A stretch of DNA of 64,000 bases from Ferruginibacter sp. (GCA_019638525.1 JAHBTO010000003.1:496001-560000); one strand, 5' to 3'; numbered from the stretch's first letter, positions 33,427-42,287 are shown. Notes: a model not told the origin generated them from the sequence alone. Translations and numbers: made by a program.

Positions 33427-33831
33427 ATGTTTAACTCAAAATCCAAATCATCTTTTGATGAAACACCCAACCATGCCAACACATTAGTTGGCGCAGGTAC
33501 CATTATTACCGGCAACCTGGAAAGCAATGGCGATATACGAATTGATGGCACTTTAAAAGGAAACCTCACAGGCAAGGCTAAAATTATTATTGGTGCCGAT
33601 GGGTTGGTAGAAGGCAATATTAATGGCCTTCAAGCCGATATTATGGGAAAGGTAACCGGTAATATTAAAGTAAAAGAACTCCTTTATCTTCATGGCAGCA
33701 CACAGGTTAATGGTGATATTTGTGCAGGAAAACTACAAGTAGAACCCACAGCTGTGTTTAACGGTAACTGCATAATGGGTACAAATGTAGTAGAACTAAA
33801 AAAAGATTTGGCTACAGCCGTTAACCTTTAA
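33427..33831 (+). CDS. bactofilin (polymer-forming cytoskeletal protein)
   Basis: 134-residue bactofilin. A central right-handed beta-helix domain spans about residues 18-115 (TLVGAGTIITGNLESNGDIRIDGTLKGN and similar hexads, seen as repeated G-x-I/V-x-G/N patterns). Flexible N-terminus includes SKSSFDETPNH. Bactofilins form filaments at the membrane and help set cell shape, often beside M23-type peptidases. Its neighbour 29 bp upstream is the M23-anchor-like protein, matching that partnership. Confidence 0.92.
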   Translation: MFNSKSKSSFDETPNHANTLVGAGTIITGNLESNGDIRIDGTLKGNLTGKAKIIIGADGLVEGNINGLQADIMGKVTGNIKVKELLYLHGSTQVNGDICAGKLQVEPTAVFNGNCIMGTNVVELKKDLATAVNL

Positions 33832-33846
33832 AAATATATACCTACG

Positions 33847-34242
33847 ATGGATTTTAGTTATAAAACGGCAATACCTTTGATTGTAACTTTTATAATTCTT
33901 GCCGCAATAACGCTTACTGCAAATTTTATACTGGGTACTGCTAAAATTGATTTTGTAATTGTGATGGCAGCCAATTGCCTTTTCTTTTTAATGAGCATTT
34001 TTGTTTTTAAAATGCAGTACGATGCCATGCATCATCAAAACCCAAGTGTGTTCATCAGGCGGGTGATGAGCAGTATGCTCATAAAACTTTTAGTTTGCGT
34101 TTTAGCCGTAGTAGCATATTATTTTTTAAGTGGCAGCAGTTTTAATAAACCGGCTGTGTATATATCATTACTTATCTACATTATTTACCTGGTGGTAGAA
34201 GTAGGTACCATTATGAAGCTGAATAAAACCAAAGATGCCTAA
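33847..34242 (+). CDS. small four-helix membrane protein (AtpI-like?)
   Basis: 131-residue polytopic protein with four predicted helices at about 8-30, 35-55, 75-95 and 105-122. Helix 2 ends with FVFKMQYDAMHHQNPSVFIRRVMSSML. The pattern is like Bacteroidota small membrane proteins loosely related to ATP synthase subunit I (AtpI), but ATP synthase genes are not next to it here. It follows bactofilin by 15 bp and overlaps the SprT-like gene by 8 bp, so these are cotranscribed. Confidence 0.6.
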   Translation: MDFSYKTAIPLIVTFIILAAITLTANFILGTAKIDFVIVMAANCLFFLMSIFVFKMQYDAMHHQNPSVFIRRVMSSMLIKLLVCVLAVVAYYFLSGSSFNKPAVYISLLIYIIYLVVEVGTIMKLNKTKDA

Positions 34243-34852
34243 ACAGGAAGCCCCGTTAGCAGCTTTAAAAGATTATTTGCCGGCAGGCTGTTTTGATGAA
34301 GTGTTGTATTACCTGCAACATTATCATGTACACCTTACCATTACCCGTAAAAGACAAAGCATCCTGGGCGATTACCGCCATGCTCATACCGGTAAAAACC
34401 ATCGTATAAGCGTTAATGGCAACCTTAACAAGTATGCATTCCTCATCACATTGCTGCACGAACTTGCCCACCTTTTTACTTATGAAAGATATGGGCACCG
34501 TGTATTGCCGCATGGGCGTGAATGGAAAGATGAATTTGGTAAGATATTGGCTAAGTTTATTTTAAATAAAGTTTTTCCTGCCGATATTGAAAAAACATTG
34601 TTAGCCACACTGCAAAACCCGGCAGCAAGCAGTTGTGGTGATGAAAAACTATTGCGTGTGCTGCATAAATACGATGAAAACAAAGATGGTACACATTTGA
34701 TAGAACAGTTGCCCCACGGTGCTTTATTTAGTATAAAAGGCGGCCGCATTTTTAAGCTGGAAAAAAAAATACGCAAACGCTACAAGTGTGTGGAAGTGAA
34801 GACAGGTAAATATTTTTTGTTTAGCCCTGTATATGAAGTGAACATACTTTAA
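34235..34852 (+). CDS. SprT-like zinc metalloprotease domain protein
   Basis: 205-residue protein with zinc motif LLHELAHLFTYERYGHRVLPHG (HExxH plus downstream His), the SprT-like signature (HELAH). N-terminal section about 1-60 holds a helical lead-in. A C-terminal beta-rich segment (about 150-205, KLEKKIRKRYKCVEV) follows. SprT-like proteins bind DNA or protein and are poorly understood in Bacteroidota. Last gene of the group that begins at the M23-anchor-like gene, convergent with a GNAT gene. Confidence 0.86.
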   Translation: MPKQEAPLAALKDYLPAGCFDEVLYYLQHYHVHLTITRKRQSILGDYRHAHTGKNHRISVNGNLNKYAFLITLLHELAHLFTYERYGHRVLPHGREWKDEFGKILAKFILNKVFPADIEKTLLATLQNPAASSCGDEKLLRVLHKYDENKDGTHLIEQLPHGALFSIKGGRIFKLEKKIRKRYKCVEVKTGKYFLFSPVYEVNIL

Positions 34853-34858
34853 CCCAAA

Positions 34859-35341
34859 CTATAAATCCTTAATCATCCAAACATTGCATCCTGTATGTCC
34901 GCTATTGCCCTGTGATTGTGATAAATAAGTAAACCCAAGTTTTTCGTACATGGGTATGGCAATGGTAAGTTCGGGCATTGTTTCAAGATACATTTTTTTA
35001 TAACCCATATCTTTTGCTGTATTGATACATTTTTGCATCAGCATTTTTCCAATGCCTTTGCCACGTGCTTTTTTTACTAAATAAAATTTTACTAACTCAC
35101 AAGTGCCTTCAGCAAGGTTTTGGGTTGGATAAATACCTCCGCCTCCAACTATCTCACCATCATATTCTGCTATAAAATATACACTATTTTCTTTCTTAAA
35201 AACATCAAAGAGATGGTCGGTTGTTTCATCAAAATAAACAGTACCGGGTTTATTGGCTTTAAATTCGGCCAAAGTATCCCGTATTATTTTAGCTATGATT
35301 GTATTATCGGCCTTTTGTATTTTTCTTATCCTAGCAAGCAT
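34859..35341 (-). CDS. GNAT-family N-acetyltransferase
   Basis: 160-residue GNAT enzyme. Acetyl-CoA motif A reads KARGKGIGKMLMQKCI at about 94-109, preceded by ELVKFYLV and followed by MGYKKMYLETMPELTIAIPMYEKLGF. N-terminus (IRKIQKADNTIIAKIIRDTL) fits the family. Substrate unknown. Single-gene unit, convergent with the SprT-like gene 6 bp away and divergent from the ECF sigma gene. Confidence 0.88.
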   Translation of the reverse strand: MLARIRKIQKADNTIIAKIIRDTLAEFKANKPGTVYFDETTDHLFDVFKKENSVYFIAEYDGEIVGGGGIYPTQNLAEGTCELVKFYLVKKARGKGIGKMLMQKCINTAKDMGYKKMYLETMPELTIAIPMYEKLGFTYLSQSQGNSGHTGCNVWMIKDL

Positions 35342-35545
35342 TTTAATTGAAAATGTTTCATGCCATCAAACCTACAAATTATTTGTACTGTATAGATGAA
35401 AATTTTAAATAGTATCCAATCAAAAAAGAGAATTGTAAACTATACCTGTTAAAATTGGTACCAGCATTATGAAGACAGAATTTGGGCAGGGCTTTTATGG
35501 ATAAAAAAAATCATTTACTTTCGGTAAAGCTAACTACTTGTTTAA

Positions 35546-36097
35546 TTGCCAGAAATTATAAAATACACCGAAGAGGAATTGGTGCTTTTGCTTAAGAAGA
35601 AAGACCAACAGGCATTTTCATATTTATACGATAATTATGCTGGCGCCTTAAACGGGGTAATAAACCGAATGGTAAACAATCGGGAACTGGCCGAAGATAT
35701 TTTGCAGGAAGCATTTGTTAAGATTTGGAATAACTTTGATAACTACGATACCGGCAAGGGAAGGTTGTTTACCTGGATGATGAACATTACCCGAAACCTT
35801 ACTATTGATACTATGCGAAGTAAAGGTTATAAGAAGCAGGCAAAAATCTTTGGAGATGAATATTCCGTAAGTAATTTAACAGGTGATAATAAAGCAGTTG
35901 AAAGGTTTGATGCAATGGATATTCGTAATCAACTTTCTAATTTAAAGCCCGAACAAAAAGATATAATTGACCTGGCGTACTTTAATGGTTTTACCCAGGA
36001 AGAAATATCAAAACAAATGGGAATACCCCTGGGCACAGTTAAAACCCGGATGCGAACTGCAATATTAGAATTAAGAAAAATGTTACATAATAAATAA
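35546..36097 (+). CDS. ECF sigma factor (SigK-like)
   Basis: 183-residue ECF sigma factor starting at TTG (35546), the only start consistent with the conserved region 2. Region 2: AFSYLYDNYAGALNGVINRMV, LAEDILQEAFVKIWNN and GRLFTWMMNITRNLTIDTMRSK; region 4: LKPEQKDIIDLAYFNGFTQEEISKQMGIPLGTVKTRM. It is followed 3 bp later by a RskA-like anti-sigma gene and then a fasciclin-domain gene, so it is likely autoregulated and controls that secreted protein. Confidence 0.93.
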   Translation: MPEIIKYTEEELVLLLKKKDQQAFSYLYDNYAGALNGVINRMVNNRELAEDILQEAFVKIWNNFDNYDTGKGRLFTWMMNITRNLTIDTMRSKGYKKQAKIFGDEYSVSNLTGDNKAVERFDAMDIRNQLSNLKPEQKDIIDLAYFNGFTQEEISKQMGIPLGTVKTRMRTAILELRKMLHNK

Positions 36098-36100
36098 ATT

Positions 36101-36907
36101 TTGAACGTAAAAGAAATCATATCATCAGGTATATTGGAGCTTTATTGTATGGGGCTTACATCAGAAACCGAAACCAACGAGGTAAGGCAATGGGCTGCTC
36201 AATATCCCGAAGTGGCTGAAGAAATAAAAGCCATTGAAACCAGCCTTGAAAATTATGCACAGCAAAATGCAATAATACCATCTGCCCCTGTAAAAGAAAA
36301 AATATTATCAGCAATAAACACTACTGCCCCTGTAGTAGATATGAGTAAAACCGGTAGTGCTGCAACAAAAGCTGTGGTGAAGCAGGTATTTCCTTTTTGG
36401 AAAAATGTGGCAGCAGCCAGTATCATATTACTGTTGGCAAGCCTATTCTTTAATTATACTTTTTATAATAAGAGCCAGTTGTTAAGTAAAGAATTAGCAT
36501 CTACACAAACAGATTTACTAAAACAAAAAGAAATAACCGGGGCCATGAAACAGGATATGGGAGTAATGGCAGACAGGAATGCACAGCCTGTATCACTAAA
36601 TGCCATGCCCGATGTGGCAGATGCAGCGGCCAGGATTTATTGGATGAAAAATTCGGGAGAAGTATATATTGATCCATCAAATTTACCGGCGCCGCCTAAA
36701 GGTAAACAATACCAGTTTTGGGCAATTGTTGACGGTGTGCCGGAAAGCGGCGGTATGATTAATACCGATATAGAAGTGAATGGAAAAAAAGTGCACATAC
36801 AAAAAATGAAATCTTTTGGAAGAGCACAGGCTTTTGCTGTTTCGCTCGAAGATGCAGGCCCTGAGAAACCTGTACCCAGCAAAGTAATTGTTATGGGCAA
36901 GATATAA
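36101..36907 (+). CDS. RskA-like anti-sigma factor
   Basis: 268-residue membrane anti-sigma factor. Residues about 1-80 are an anti-sigma N-terminus (GILELYCMGLTSETETNEVRQWAAQYPEV), helix about 105-121 (VAAASIILLLASLFF), then a periplasmic RskA C-terminal domain (PKGKQYQFWAIVDGVPESGGMINTD and KVIVMGKI at the end). RskA family proteins bind an ECF sigma factor and release it after regulated proteolysis. Starts with TTG, 3 bp after the sigma gene. The anti-sigma role is inferred from homology and pairing. Confidence 0.9.
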   Translation: MNVKEIISSGILELYCMGLTSETETNEVRQWAAQYPEVAEEIKAIETSLENYAQQNAIIPSAPVKEKILSAINTTAPVVDMSKTGSAATKAVVKQVFPFWKNVAAASIILLLASLFFNYTFYNKSQLLSKELASTQTDLLKQKEITGAMKQDMGVMADRNAQPVSLNAMPDVADAAARIYWMKNSGEVYIDPSNLPAPPKGKQYQFWAIVDGVPESGGMINTDIEVNGKKVHIQKMKSFGRAQAFAVSLEDAGPEKPVPSKVIVMGKI

Positions 36908-36934
36908 CTTACACCTTATTACTCTTGAAATTTT

Positions 36935-36961
36935 AATACTGCTAACAGCAGTATTTTTTTT
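36935..36961 (+). terminator. intrinsic terminator of the sigma/RskA unit
   Basis: Stem AATACTGCT / AGCAGTATT (36935-36943 with 36947-36955, loop AAC) followed by a T-run. Fasciclin gene is therefore a separate unit. Confidence 0.85.
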
Positions 36962-37011
36962 GCTGTTTTTTATATGCTTTAAAAAATTTGAAAAAAATTT
37001 TTAGAAATCAA

Positions 37012-37035
37012 ATCCACCTGCATCCATATACCGTA
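37012..37035 (+). promoter_or_regulatory. candidate ECF promoter of the fasciclin gene
   Basis: ATCCA (37012-37016), 16 bp, then GTA of CCGTACATGA (GTA at 37033-37035), 39 bp upstream of the ATG at 37075. ATCCA-N16-GTA also occurs at 35414-35437, upstream of the sigma gene, so a shared sigma-factor element is possible. Weak evidence. Confidence 0.35.
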
Positions 37036-37074
37036 CATGAATACAAACAAATTAAAAACAATAAAATCATTTGT

Positions 37075-37638
37075 ATGAAAAAGTTTAAAAAAATTATGTT
37101 AGTAGCGCTTACTGTATTGATTGCTACTTCTTCATTTGCACAAAAAGACAACAATACAGTGATGGTGGGTGGCGCACTTATGTATCCATCTAAAAACATT
37201 GTAGAAAATGCCATGAACAGTAAAGACCATACTACCCTGGTGGCAGCTGTTAAAGCCGCCGGCTTAGTTAATACTTTGCAGGGCGAAGGGCCGTTTACTG
37301 TTTTTGCTCCAACCAACAGCGCTTTTAGCATGTTGCCTGCCGGCACGGTTGATAATTTATTGATGGAGAAAAACAAACCAACCTTAACATCGGTATTAAC
37401 TTACCATGTAGTACCTGGCCGATTGAATGCAACTGATATTGCTAAATTGATTAAAGCAGGTGGCGGAAAAGCACAGTTAAAAACAGTTTCCGGAAATAAT
37501 ATCTGGTTAATGATGGAAGGAAAGAAAATCGTAATAAAAGATGAAGCAGGGGGAATGGCTTATGTTACCATAAAAGATGTTAACCAAAGCAACGGCGTGA
37601 TACATGTGATTGACCATGTACTGATGCCTAAAATGTAA
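37075..37638 (+). CDS. secreted fasciclin-domain protein
   Basis: About 187 residues from ATG 37075, chosen because it begins a signal peptide (MKKFKKIMLVALTVLIATSSFAQ). A single fasciclin (FAS1) domain follows: TTLVAAVKAAGLVNTLQGEG, PFTVFAPTNSAFSMLP, TYHVVPGRL, GNNIWLMMEGK and NGVIHVIDHVLMPK. FAS1 proteins are adhesion-related or surface proteins. It sits immediately after a sigma/anti-sigma pair of the SigK/RskA type, the known regulatory context of FAS1 proteins in mycobacteria. Confidence 0.94.
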   Translation: MKKFKKIMLVALTVLIATSSFAQKDNNTVMVGGALMYPSKNIVENAMNSKDHTTLVAAVKAAGLVNTLQGEGPFTVFAPTNSAFSMLPAGTVDNLLMEKNKPTLTSVLTYHVVPGRLNATDIAKLIKAGGGKAQLKTVSGNNIWLMMEGKKIVIKDEAGGMAYVTIKDVNQSNGVIHVIDHVLMPKM

Positions 37639-37700
37639 TGTACGATACTAAATAATTTCAAAAAGGGGGAGGGAGTAAAGGTTTATGTCCCTATGTATAA

Positions 37701-37730
37701 TCCGGTTCTTTTTTAAGGCCGGATTTTTTT
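37701..37730 (+). terminator. terminator after the fasciclin gene
   Basis: Stem TCCGG (37701-37705) with CCGGA (37719-37723) around a T-rich loop, then T-run to about 37730. Confidence 0.75.
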
Positions 37731-37921
37731 TATACCCCTACAAATTTGTGGCACAAGAAACTTTTGCTCATTGCGTGAAAAATTTATTGCATGCAAAGCC
37801 GCTAAGTTTAACAAGCAACAAAGATTTGGCAATTGGTTCAATTTTTCTTTGTACAACATTTATAGTGAGAGCCACCACAAAAGTGCGACTCATCCTGCGC
37901 CACAAACCAAGGCTAATTAAT
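37731..37921. other. intergenic region, possible degenerate interspersed repeat
   Basis: No coding frame here looks real. Within 37793-37825 the sequence GCAAAGCCGCTAAGTTTAAC and AAGCAACAAAG resembles the GCAAAG..CGCTAAG type of interspersed repeat seen in many environmental bacterial genomes. This is a pattern resemblance, not verified. The rest looks non-functional. Confidence 0.3.
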
Positions 37922-37945
37922 AAAAAAAACACCCTGCATAGGGTG
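37922..37945 (-). terminator. intrinsic terminator of sucC (minus strand)
   Basis: On the minus strand CACCCT ATGC AGGGTG hairpin (37945-37930) followed by eight T (37929-37922), 29 bp after the sucC stop codon. Confidence 0.85.
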
Positions 37946-37973
37946 CTGTATTTTTTAAGGTTGAAAAACTTTA

Positions 37974-39185
37974 TCAGGCAACTGCTTTATTTACCAAAGC
38001 AGCAGCTTCGCTAAGCAAGATAGCGCTTTGTACTTTTAATCCGCTTTCATCAATTAATTTTTTGGCCACATCGGCATTTGTGCCCTGTAATCTTACAATA
38101 ATGGGTATGTTTATATTGCCTATAGATTGATAAGCATCAATAACACCCTGGGCCACCCTGTCGCAACGCACAATGCCACCAAATATATTGATGAGTATGG
38201 CTTTTACCTTGGGGTCTTTTAAAATGATACGAAAACCTGCTTCCACCGTTTCAGCATTGGCCGTACCACCTACATCAAGAAAGTTAGCAGGCTCGCCACC
38301 ACTTAATTTAATCATATCCATAGTGGCCATGGCAAGGCCGGCACCATTCACCATACAACCTACATTTCCATCTAGTTTTACAAAATTCAAGTTATAATGT
38401 CCGGCTTCTACTTCGGTAGGGTCTTCTTCTGTAAAATCTCTCAGCGATGCAATATCCTGGTGCCGTACCAGTGCATTGTCATCAATGTTCATCTTACAAT
38501 CCACCGCAATAATCTTATCATCGCTGGTTTTAAATAAAGGGTTTATTTCAAGCATGCCACAATCGCAGCCCACATAAGCGTTGTATAAATTGGTTACAAA
38601 TTTCACACAGTTTTTAAATGCCACACCACTTAATCCTAAATTAAAAGCAATTTTCCTGGCTTGGAAAGGCTCAAGGCTACCACCGGGGTACACCCATTCC
38701 TTAAAAATTTTTTCAGGGGTATCATGTGCCACATCTTCAATGTTCATCCCACCTTCGGTACTGTACATGATTACGTTTTGTCCTTTACTTCTGTCAAGCA
38801 AAATTGATAGATAAAATTCTTTTACGGGATTAGGCCCTTCATAATACACATCCTGTGCCACCAAAACTTTATTAACCAGTTTACCTGTTTCGCCTGTTTG
38901 TATGGTAACAAGGGTGCCACCTAAAATATTTTGAGCAATTTGTTTTACATCTTCAGCGGTTTTACCCACAGCCACACCACGTTGTTCGGTACCTTTAATT
39001 TTTCCTTTTCCACGTCCTCCGGCATGAATTTGAGCTTTTACTACTGCAAAATTGCTACCATATTGTGTATGTATTTGTTTGTAGGCTTGTTCGGCTTCGC
39101 CCGGTGTACTGCAGGGGATGCCCTCCTGCACTTGAACATTGTATTTTTTAAGTAATTCTTTTGCCTGGTATTCGTGAAGGTTCAT
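37974..39185 (-). CDS. sucC: succinyl-CoA synthetase beta subunit
   Basis: Beta subunit of succinate-CoA ligase, which couples succinyl-CoA cleavage to nucleotide triphosphate synthesis in the TCA cycle. About 403 residues from ATG 39185 ([15 protein letters not shown]). ATP-grasp region with [24 protein letters not shown], and the C-terminal domain with [28 protein letters not shown] and [10 protein letters not shown]. sucD is not adjacent, so it is encoded elsewhere. Single-gene unit with its own terminator. Confidence 0.95.
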   Translation of the reverse strand: MNLHEYQAKELLKKYNVQVQEGIPCSTPGEAEQAYKQIHTQYGSNFAVVKAQIHAGGRGKGKIKGTEQRGVAVGKTAEDVKQIAQNILGGTLVTIQTGETGKLVNKVLVAQDVYYEGPNPVKEFYLSILLDRSKGQNVIMYSTEGGMNIEDVAHDTPEKIFKEWVYPGGSLEPFQARKIAFNLGLSGVAFKNCVKFVTNLYNAYVGCDCGMLEINPLFKTSDDKIIAVDCKMNIDDNALVRHQDIASLRDFTEEDPTEVEAGHYNLNFVKLDGNVGCMVNGAGLAMATMDMIKLSGGEPANFLDVGGTANAETVEAGFRIILKDPKVKAILINIFGGIVRCDRVAQGVIDAYQSIGNINIPIIVRLQGTNADVAKKLIDESGLKVQSAILLSEAAALVNKAVA

Positions 39186-39334
39186 AACATAAAAAATTTT
39201 GGCGAAGATAAGCAATCTGTACGGAGTTTTATATTAACTATATAATGTTTGGGCAATAAAATTGATTAAGATAAACACTTACAATTAAAAACTTTTCATC
39301 TATTTTGTGAACATTCCTTTAACGTATCTTATCT

Positions 39335-39342
39335 TACCTTTG
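39335..39342 (+). promoter_or_regulatory. candidate -7 promoter box of the purine nucleoside phosphorylase gene
   Basis: TACCTTTG matches TAnnTTTG and ends 20 bp before the first ATG at 39363. A -33 TTTG is present only at non-ideal spacing. Confidence 0.45.
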
Positions 39343-39362
39343 AAACTTTAAAATGATAGTTT

Positions 39363-40175
39363 ATGATGTTGAAAATTACTGAAGCAGTAAATTTTATAAA
39401 ATCCAAATACAGCACCCAACCGGCTGTGGGCATAGTGCTGGGCAGCGGCCTGGGTAGTTTTGTAAATGAAATTAAGATAGAAGCCGAGATAGCTTATGGC
39501 GATATTCCTCACTTCCCGGTAAGCACAGTAGAAGGCCATAGCGGTAAACTTATTTTTGGCGAACTGGGCGGTAAAAAAATTGTTGCCATGGCCGGCCGTT
39601 TTCATTTATATGAAGGCTATTCTCCCGAGCAAACTGTATTCCCCATCAGGGTGATGAAATATTTAGGAATAGAAACTTTATTGATTAGTAATGCTGCAGG
39701 TGGCGTTAACCCTGCGTTCCAGGTGGGCGACCTGATGATTATCACCGACCATATCAGCCAATTAGCGCCCAATCCGCTGATAGGAAAAAATTATAAGGAA
39801 CTGGGCCCAAGGTTTCCGGATATGAGTGAACCTTATAAAAAACACCTCATCAGCAAAATGAAAAAAATTGCCGCTGATAAAAATATTAAACTGCGTGAAG
39901 GAGTTTATGTGGCGGTAACAGGCCCTACATTTGAAACAAGAGCAGAGTATAAGATGATACTTACATTAGGAGGTGATGCAGTGGGTATGAGTACTGTACA
40001 AGAAGTGATAACTGCAGTACACATGGGCTTACCGGTATTTGCCATGAGTGTGATAACTGATGTGGGCATACGTGAAGAAGAAAATACTATTACGCACGAA
40101 GAAGTATTGCAGGCTGCAAAAGATGCCGAGCCAAATTTTAAAGCGCTGTTTTGCGAATTGATTGCTCAACTTTAA
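39363..40175 (+). CDS. purine nucleoside phosphorylase, family 2 (PNP-I)
   Basis: Phosphorolysis of inosine and guanosine to free purines and ribose-1-phosphate. 270 residues, trimeric PNP/MTAP family: GIVLGSGLGSFVNEI near 21-35, TVEGHSGKLIFGELGGKK, GRFHLYEGYSPEQ, SNAAGGVNPAFQVGDLMIITDH and VGMSTVQEVITAVHMGL. The Asn/Glu purine pocket region fits the human-like class. Stop overlaps the first base of the porin start (TAATG), so the two are translationally coupled. Confidence 0.93.
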   Translation: MMLKITEAVNFIKSKYSTQPAVGIVLGSGLGSFVNEIKIEAEIAYGDIPHFPVSTVEGHSGKLIFGELGGKKIVAMAGRFHLYEGYSPEQTVFPIRVMKYLGIETLLISNAAGGVNPAFQVGDLMIITDHISQLAPNPLIGKNYKELGPRFPDMSEPYKKHLISKMKKIAADKNIKLREGVYVAVTGPTFETRAEYKMILTLGGDAVGMSTVQEVITAVHMGLPVFAMSVITDVGIREEENTITHEEVLQAAKDAEPNFKALFCELIAQL

Positions 40176-42184
40176 TGGCACCAATGAAGCCGATTGTTAC
40201 GCTGATAATATTTGTTTTTTGCTGCCAGGCTGCTCATGCCCAGGAGACTGAAATACTTAATAAAATTGGCAACCGTGTACGAAATATTGGTAATAGTGGC
40301 AACAGGTCGGATACCATCAGTTTCGAACACAGGGATGATAAAAAAGATTCTATTGGCATTTATTATAAGTATCTCGATTCTATCCGAAGCATTCCTTTCG
40401 ATTCAAGCATCAATGATTTTGATAAATATTTCTCTGTACCATCCTATTATCAATATCTTGGCAATAATGGCGCTGCTGCTTATCCTATCATTTATCAACC
40501 AAATGCCAAGCCCGGTTGGGATGCAGGTTTTCATGCATATGATGTGTACCGGTTTAAACTGGAAGAATCGAAATTTTATAAAACCAACAGGCCTTTTTCG
40601 CAATTGTGTTATCAACTGGCTTCGGGTAAGGAGCAAATGATAAAAGCTTTTCATACCCAAAATCCACGCCCCAATATTGGTTTTGGATTTGATTACCGAC
40701 TGATAAGTGCACCGGGTTTTTTTGTTACACAAAACACCAACCATAAAAGCTATCGTTTATTTGGCAATTACCAGGGTAAAAGAAAAAGATATGCAGCCTA
40801 TTTAATTTTATTGGGCAATACCATCAAAGCTTCTGAAAACGGTGGTATTGTTGCCGATTCTTTGTTAAAGGATCCGAATTTAAAAAAGCGTTTTTCGGTA
40901 CCCGTTAACCTCGGTAATGCAAGTTTGTACCAACCCAATCCTTTTCAATCAAGTGTATCTACCGGGAATATTTATAAAGACTTTACTGTTTTTGTAAGGC
41001 AATCTTATGATATTGGTAAAAAAGATTCAATAGCCATTAACGATTCAACCACCGAATATCTTTTTTATCCAAAACTACGGGCACAGCATAGTTTTACTTA
41101 CAGCACTTATAATTACCTGTATAAAGATGATAAAGCCGATACGGCCGTTTATAAAAACTGGTACGATACCATTGTAAAGATTGGTACCGATAGTTTTTTT
41201 GTTAAAGAAAAATGGTCGGTGATGAGCAACGATCTTAGTTTGTTCCAGTTTCCGGATACAAAAAACTCAGGCCAGTTTATATCTGCAGGGGTAAAATTTG
41301 AAAATATAAAAGCTCAACTTAAAAACGGTACCAGGCATTTTTACAATTTTATCATACACGGCGAATACCGCAATAAAACCCGTAACAAATTATGGGATGT
41401 GCTGGCCAAAGGAGAGTTTTATGTAAATGGCCTTAACGGTGGCGATTATAGTATTTATGCCACTATTGCCCGGCACCTGAATAATAAACTGGGCGATATA
41501 GGATTGTTTTTTAAAAACGTAAACAGGTCGCCTTCATTTATTTTCAACAATGCATCCAGCTTTAATTTTAAAAATGCAGGTATCAGTAAAAAAGAAAATA
41601 TTATTTCGTTTGGAGCCGAAATAAATAACCGTTTTATAAAACTTAGTTTTAAAAATCATATCATCAGCAACCTGGCTTATTTTACCGATTATTATCATAC
41701 GGCTACAAGCAGCAGGCTGATAAACCTGTTGCAATTATCTGCATCAAAAAAAATAAAAATTACCAGGTACTGGAACTTATATACCGACATCACTTTTCAG
41801 CAAACTGATGGCAGCGCCCCAATAAAAGTTCCATTGCTGTTTACCCGTAACCGTCTTGCATACGAAGGCATATTTTTTAAAAACCTTAATTTATGTACCG
41901 GTATAGAAGCAAGGTATATTACGCCATACGAAGCATATAACTATTCGCCATTGATGGGACAGTTTATGCCGCAGGATACTTTTAAACTGAAGAACCTGCC
42001 CGATATCAGCGTTTTTTTAGATTTCCGTATCAAATCATTTACAGCTTATATACGTGCCGAAAACCTTAACACGGTAAATTTTTCAAACGGCTTTGGGTTT
42101 ACTAATAATAATTTTGCAGCACCTCATTATCCTACACAGGGGTTCATTTTCAGATTTGGCATACAGTGGGCCTTTGTAAATTAA
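40175..42184 (+). CDS. putative outer-membrane porin (Porin_10 type)
   Basis: About 669 residues. Start at 40175 shares one base with the PNP stop; ATG 40184 (MKPIVTLIIFVFCCQAAHAQ) is an equally good choice for the signal peptide. The mature protein is rich in aromatic beta-strands of alternating pattern and ends in Phe-Arg-Phe-Gly-Ile-Gln-Trp-type strand (FRFGIQWAFVN), the plan of the Bacteroidota Porin_10 family. Function as porin is a family label. Cotranscription with PNP suggests a link with nucleoside uptake, which is only a hint. Confidence 0.75.
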   Translation: MAPMKPIVTLIIFVFCCQAAHAQETEILNKIGNRVRNIGNSGNRSDTISFEHRDDKKDSIGIYYKYLDSIRSIPFDSSINDFDKYFSVPSYYQYLGNNGAAAYPIIYQPNAKPGWDAGFHAYDVYRFKLEESKFYKTNRPFSQLCYQLASGKEQMIKAFHTQNPRPNIGFGFDYRLISAPGFFVTQNTNHKSYRLFGNYQGKRKRYAAYLILLGNTIKASENGGIVADSLLKDPNLKKRFSVPVNLGNASLYQPNPFQSSVSTGNIYKDFTVFVRQSYDIGKKDSIAINDSTTEYLFYPKLRAQHSFTYSTYNYLYKDDKADTAVYKNWYDTIVKIGTDSFFVKEKWSVMSNDLSLFQFPDTKNSGQFISAGVKFENIKAQLKNGTRHFYNFIIHGEYRNKTRNKLWDVLAKGEFYVNGLNGGDYSIYATIARHLNNKLGDIGLFFKNVNRSPSFIFNNASSFNFKNAGISKKENIISFGAEINNRFIKLSFKNHIISNLAYFTDYYHTATSSRLINLLQLSASKKIKITRYWNLYTDITFQQTDGSAPIKVPLLFTRNRLAYEGIFFKNLNLCTGIEARYITPYEAYNYSPLMGQFMPQDTFKLKNLPDISVFLDFRIKSFTAYIRAENLNTVNFSNGFGFTNNNFAAPHYPTQGFIFRFGIQWAFVN

Positions 42185-42271
42185 TGAACGAATATTTATA
42201 ATATACAAATAGCCCGGATGTTAAATATATCCTTTTAATGATTTTGAAAGCACACATTTATTAATGTTTTG

Positions 42272-42279
42272 TACTTTTG
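42272..42279 (+). promoter_or_regulatory. candidate -7 promoter box in front of the HYC_CC_PP gene
   Basis: TACTTTTG matches TAnnTTTG and lies 8 bp before the chosen ATG at 42288, implying a very short or absent 5' leader. -33 box not clear. Confidence 0.4.
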
Positions 42280-42287
42280 CAGGGCAG

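Noticed and set aside
37685-38014. 109-codon frame after the fasciclin gene
   Set aside because: Runs through the terminator of the previous gene and into the end of sucC, with no signal or domain; not coding.
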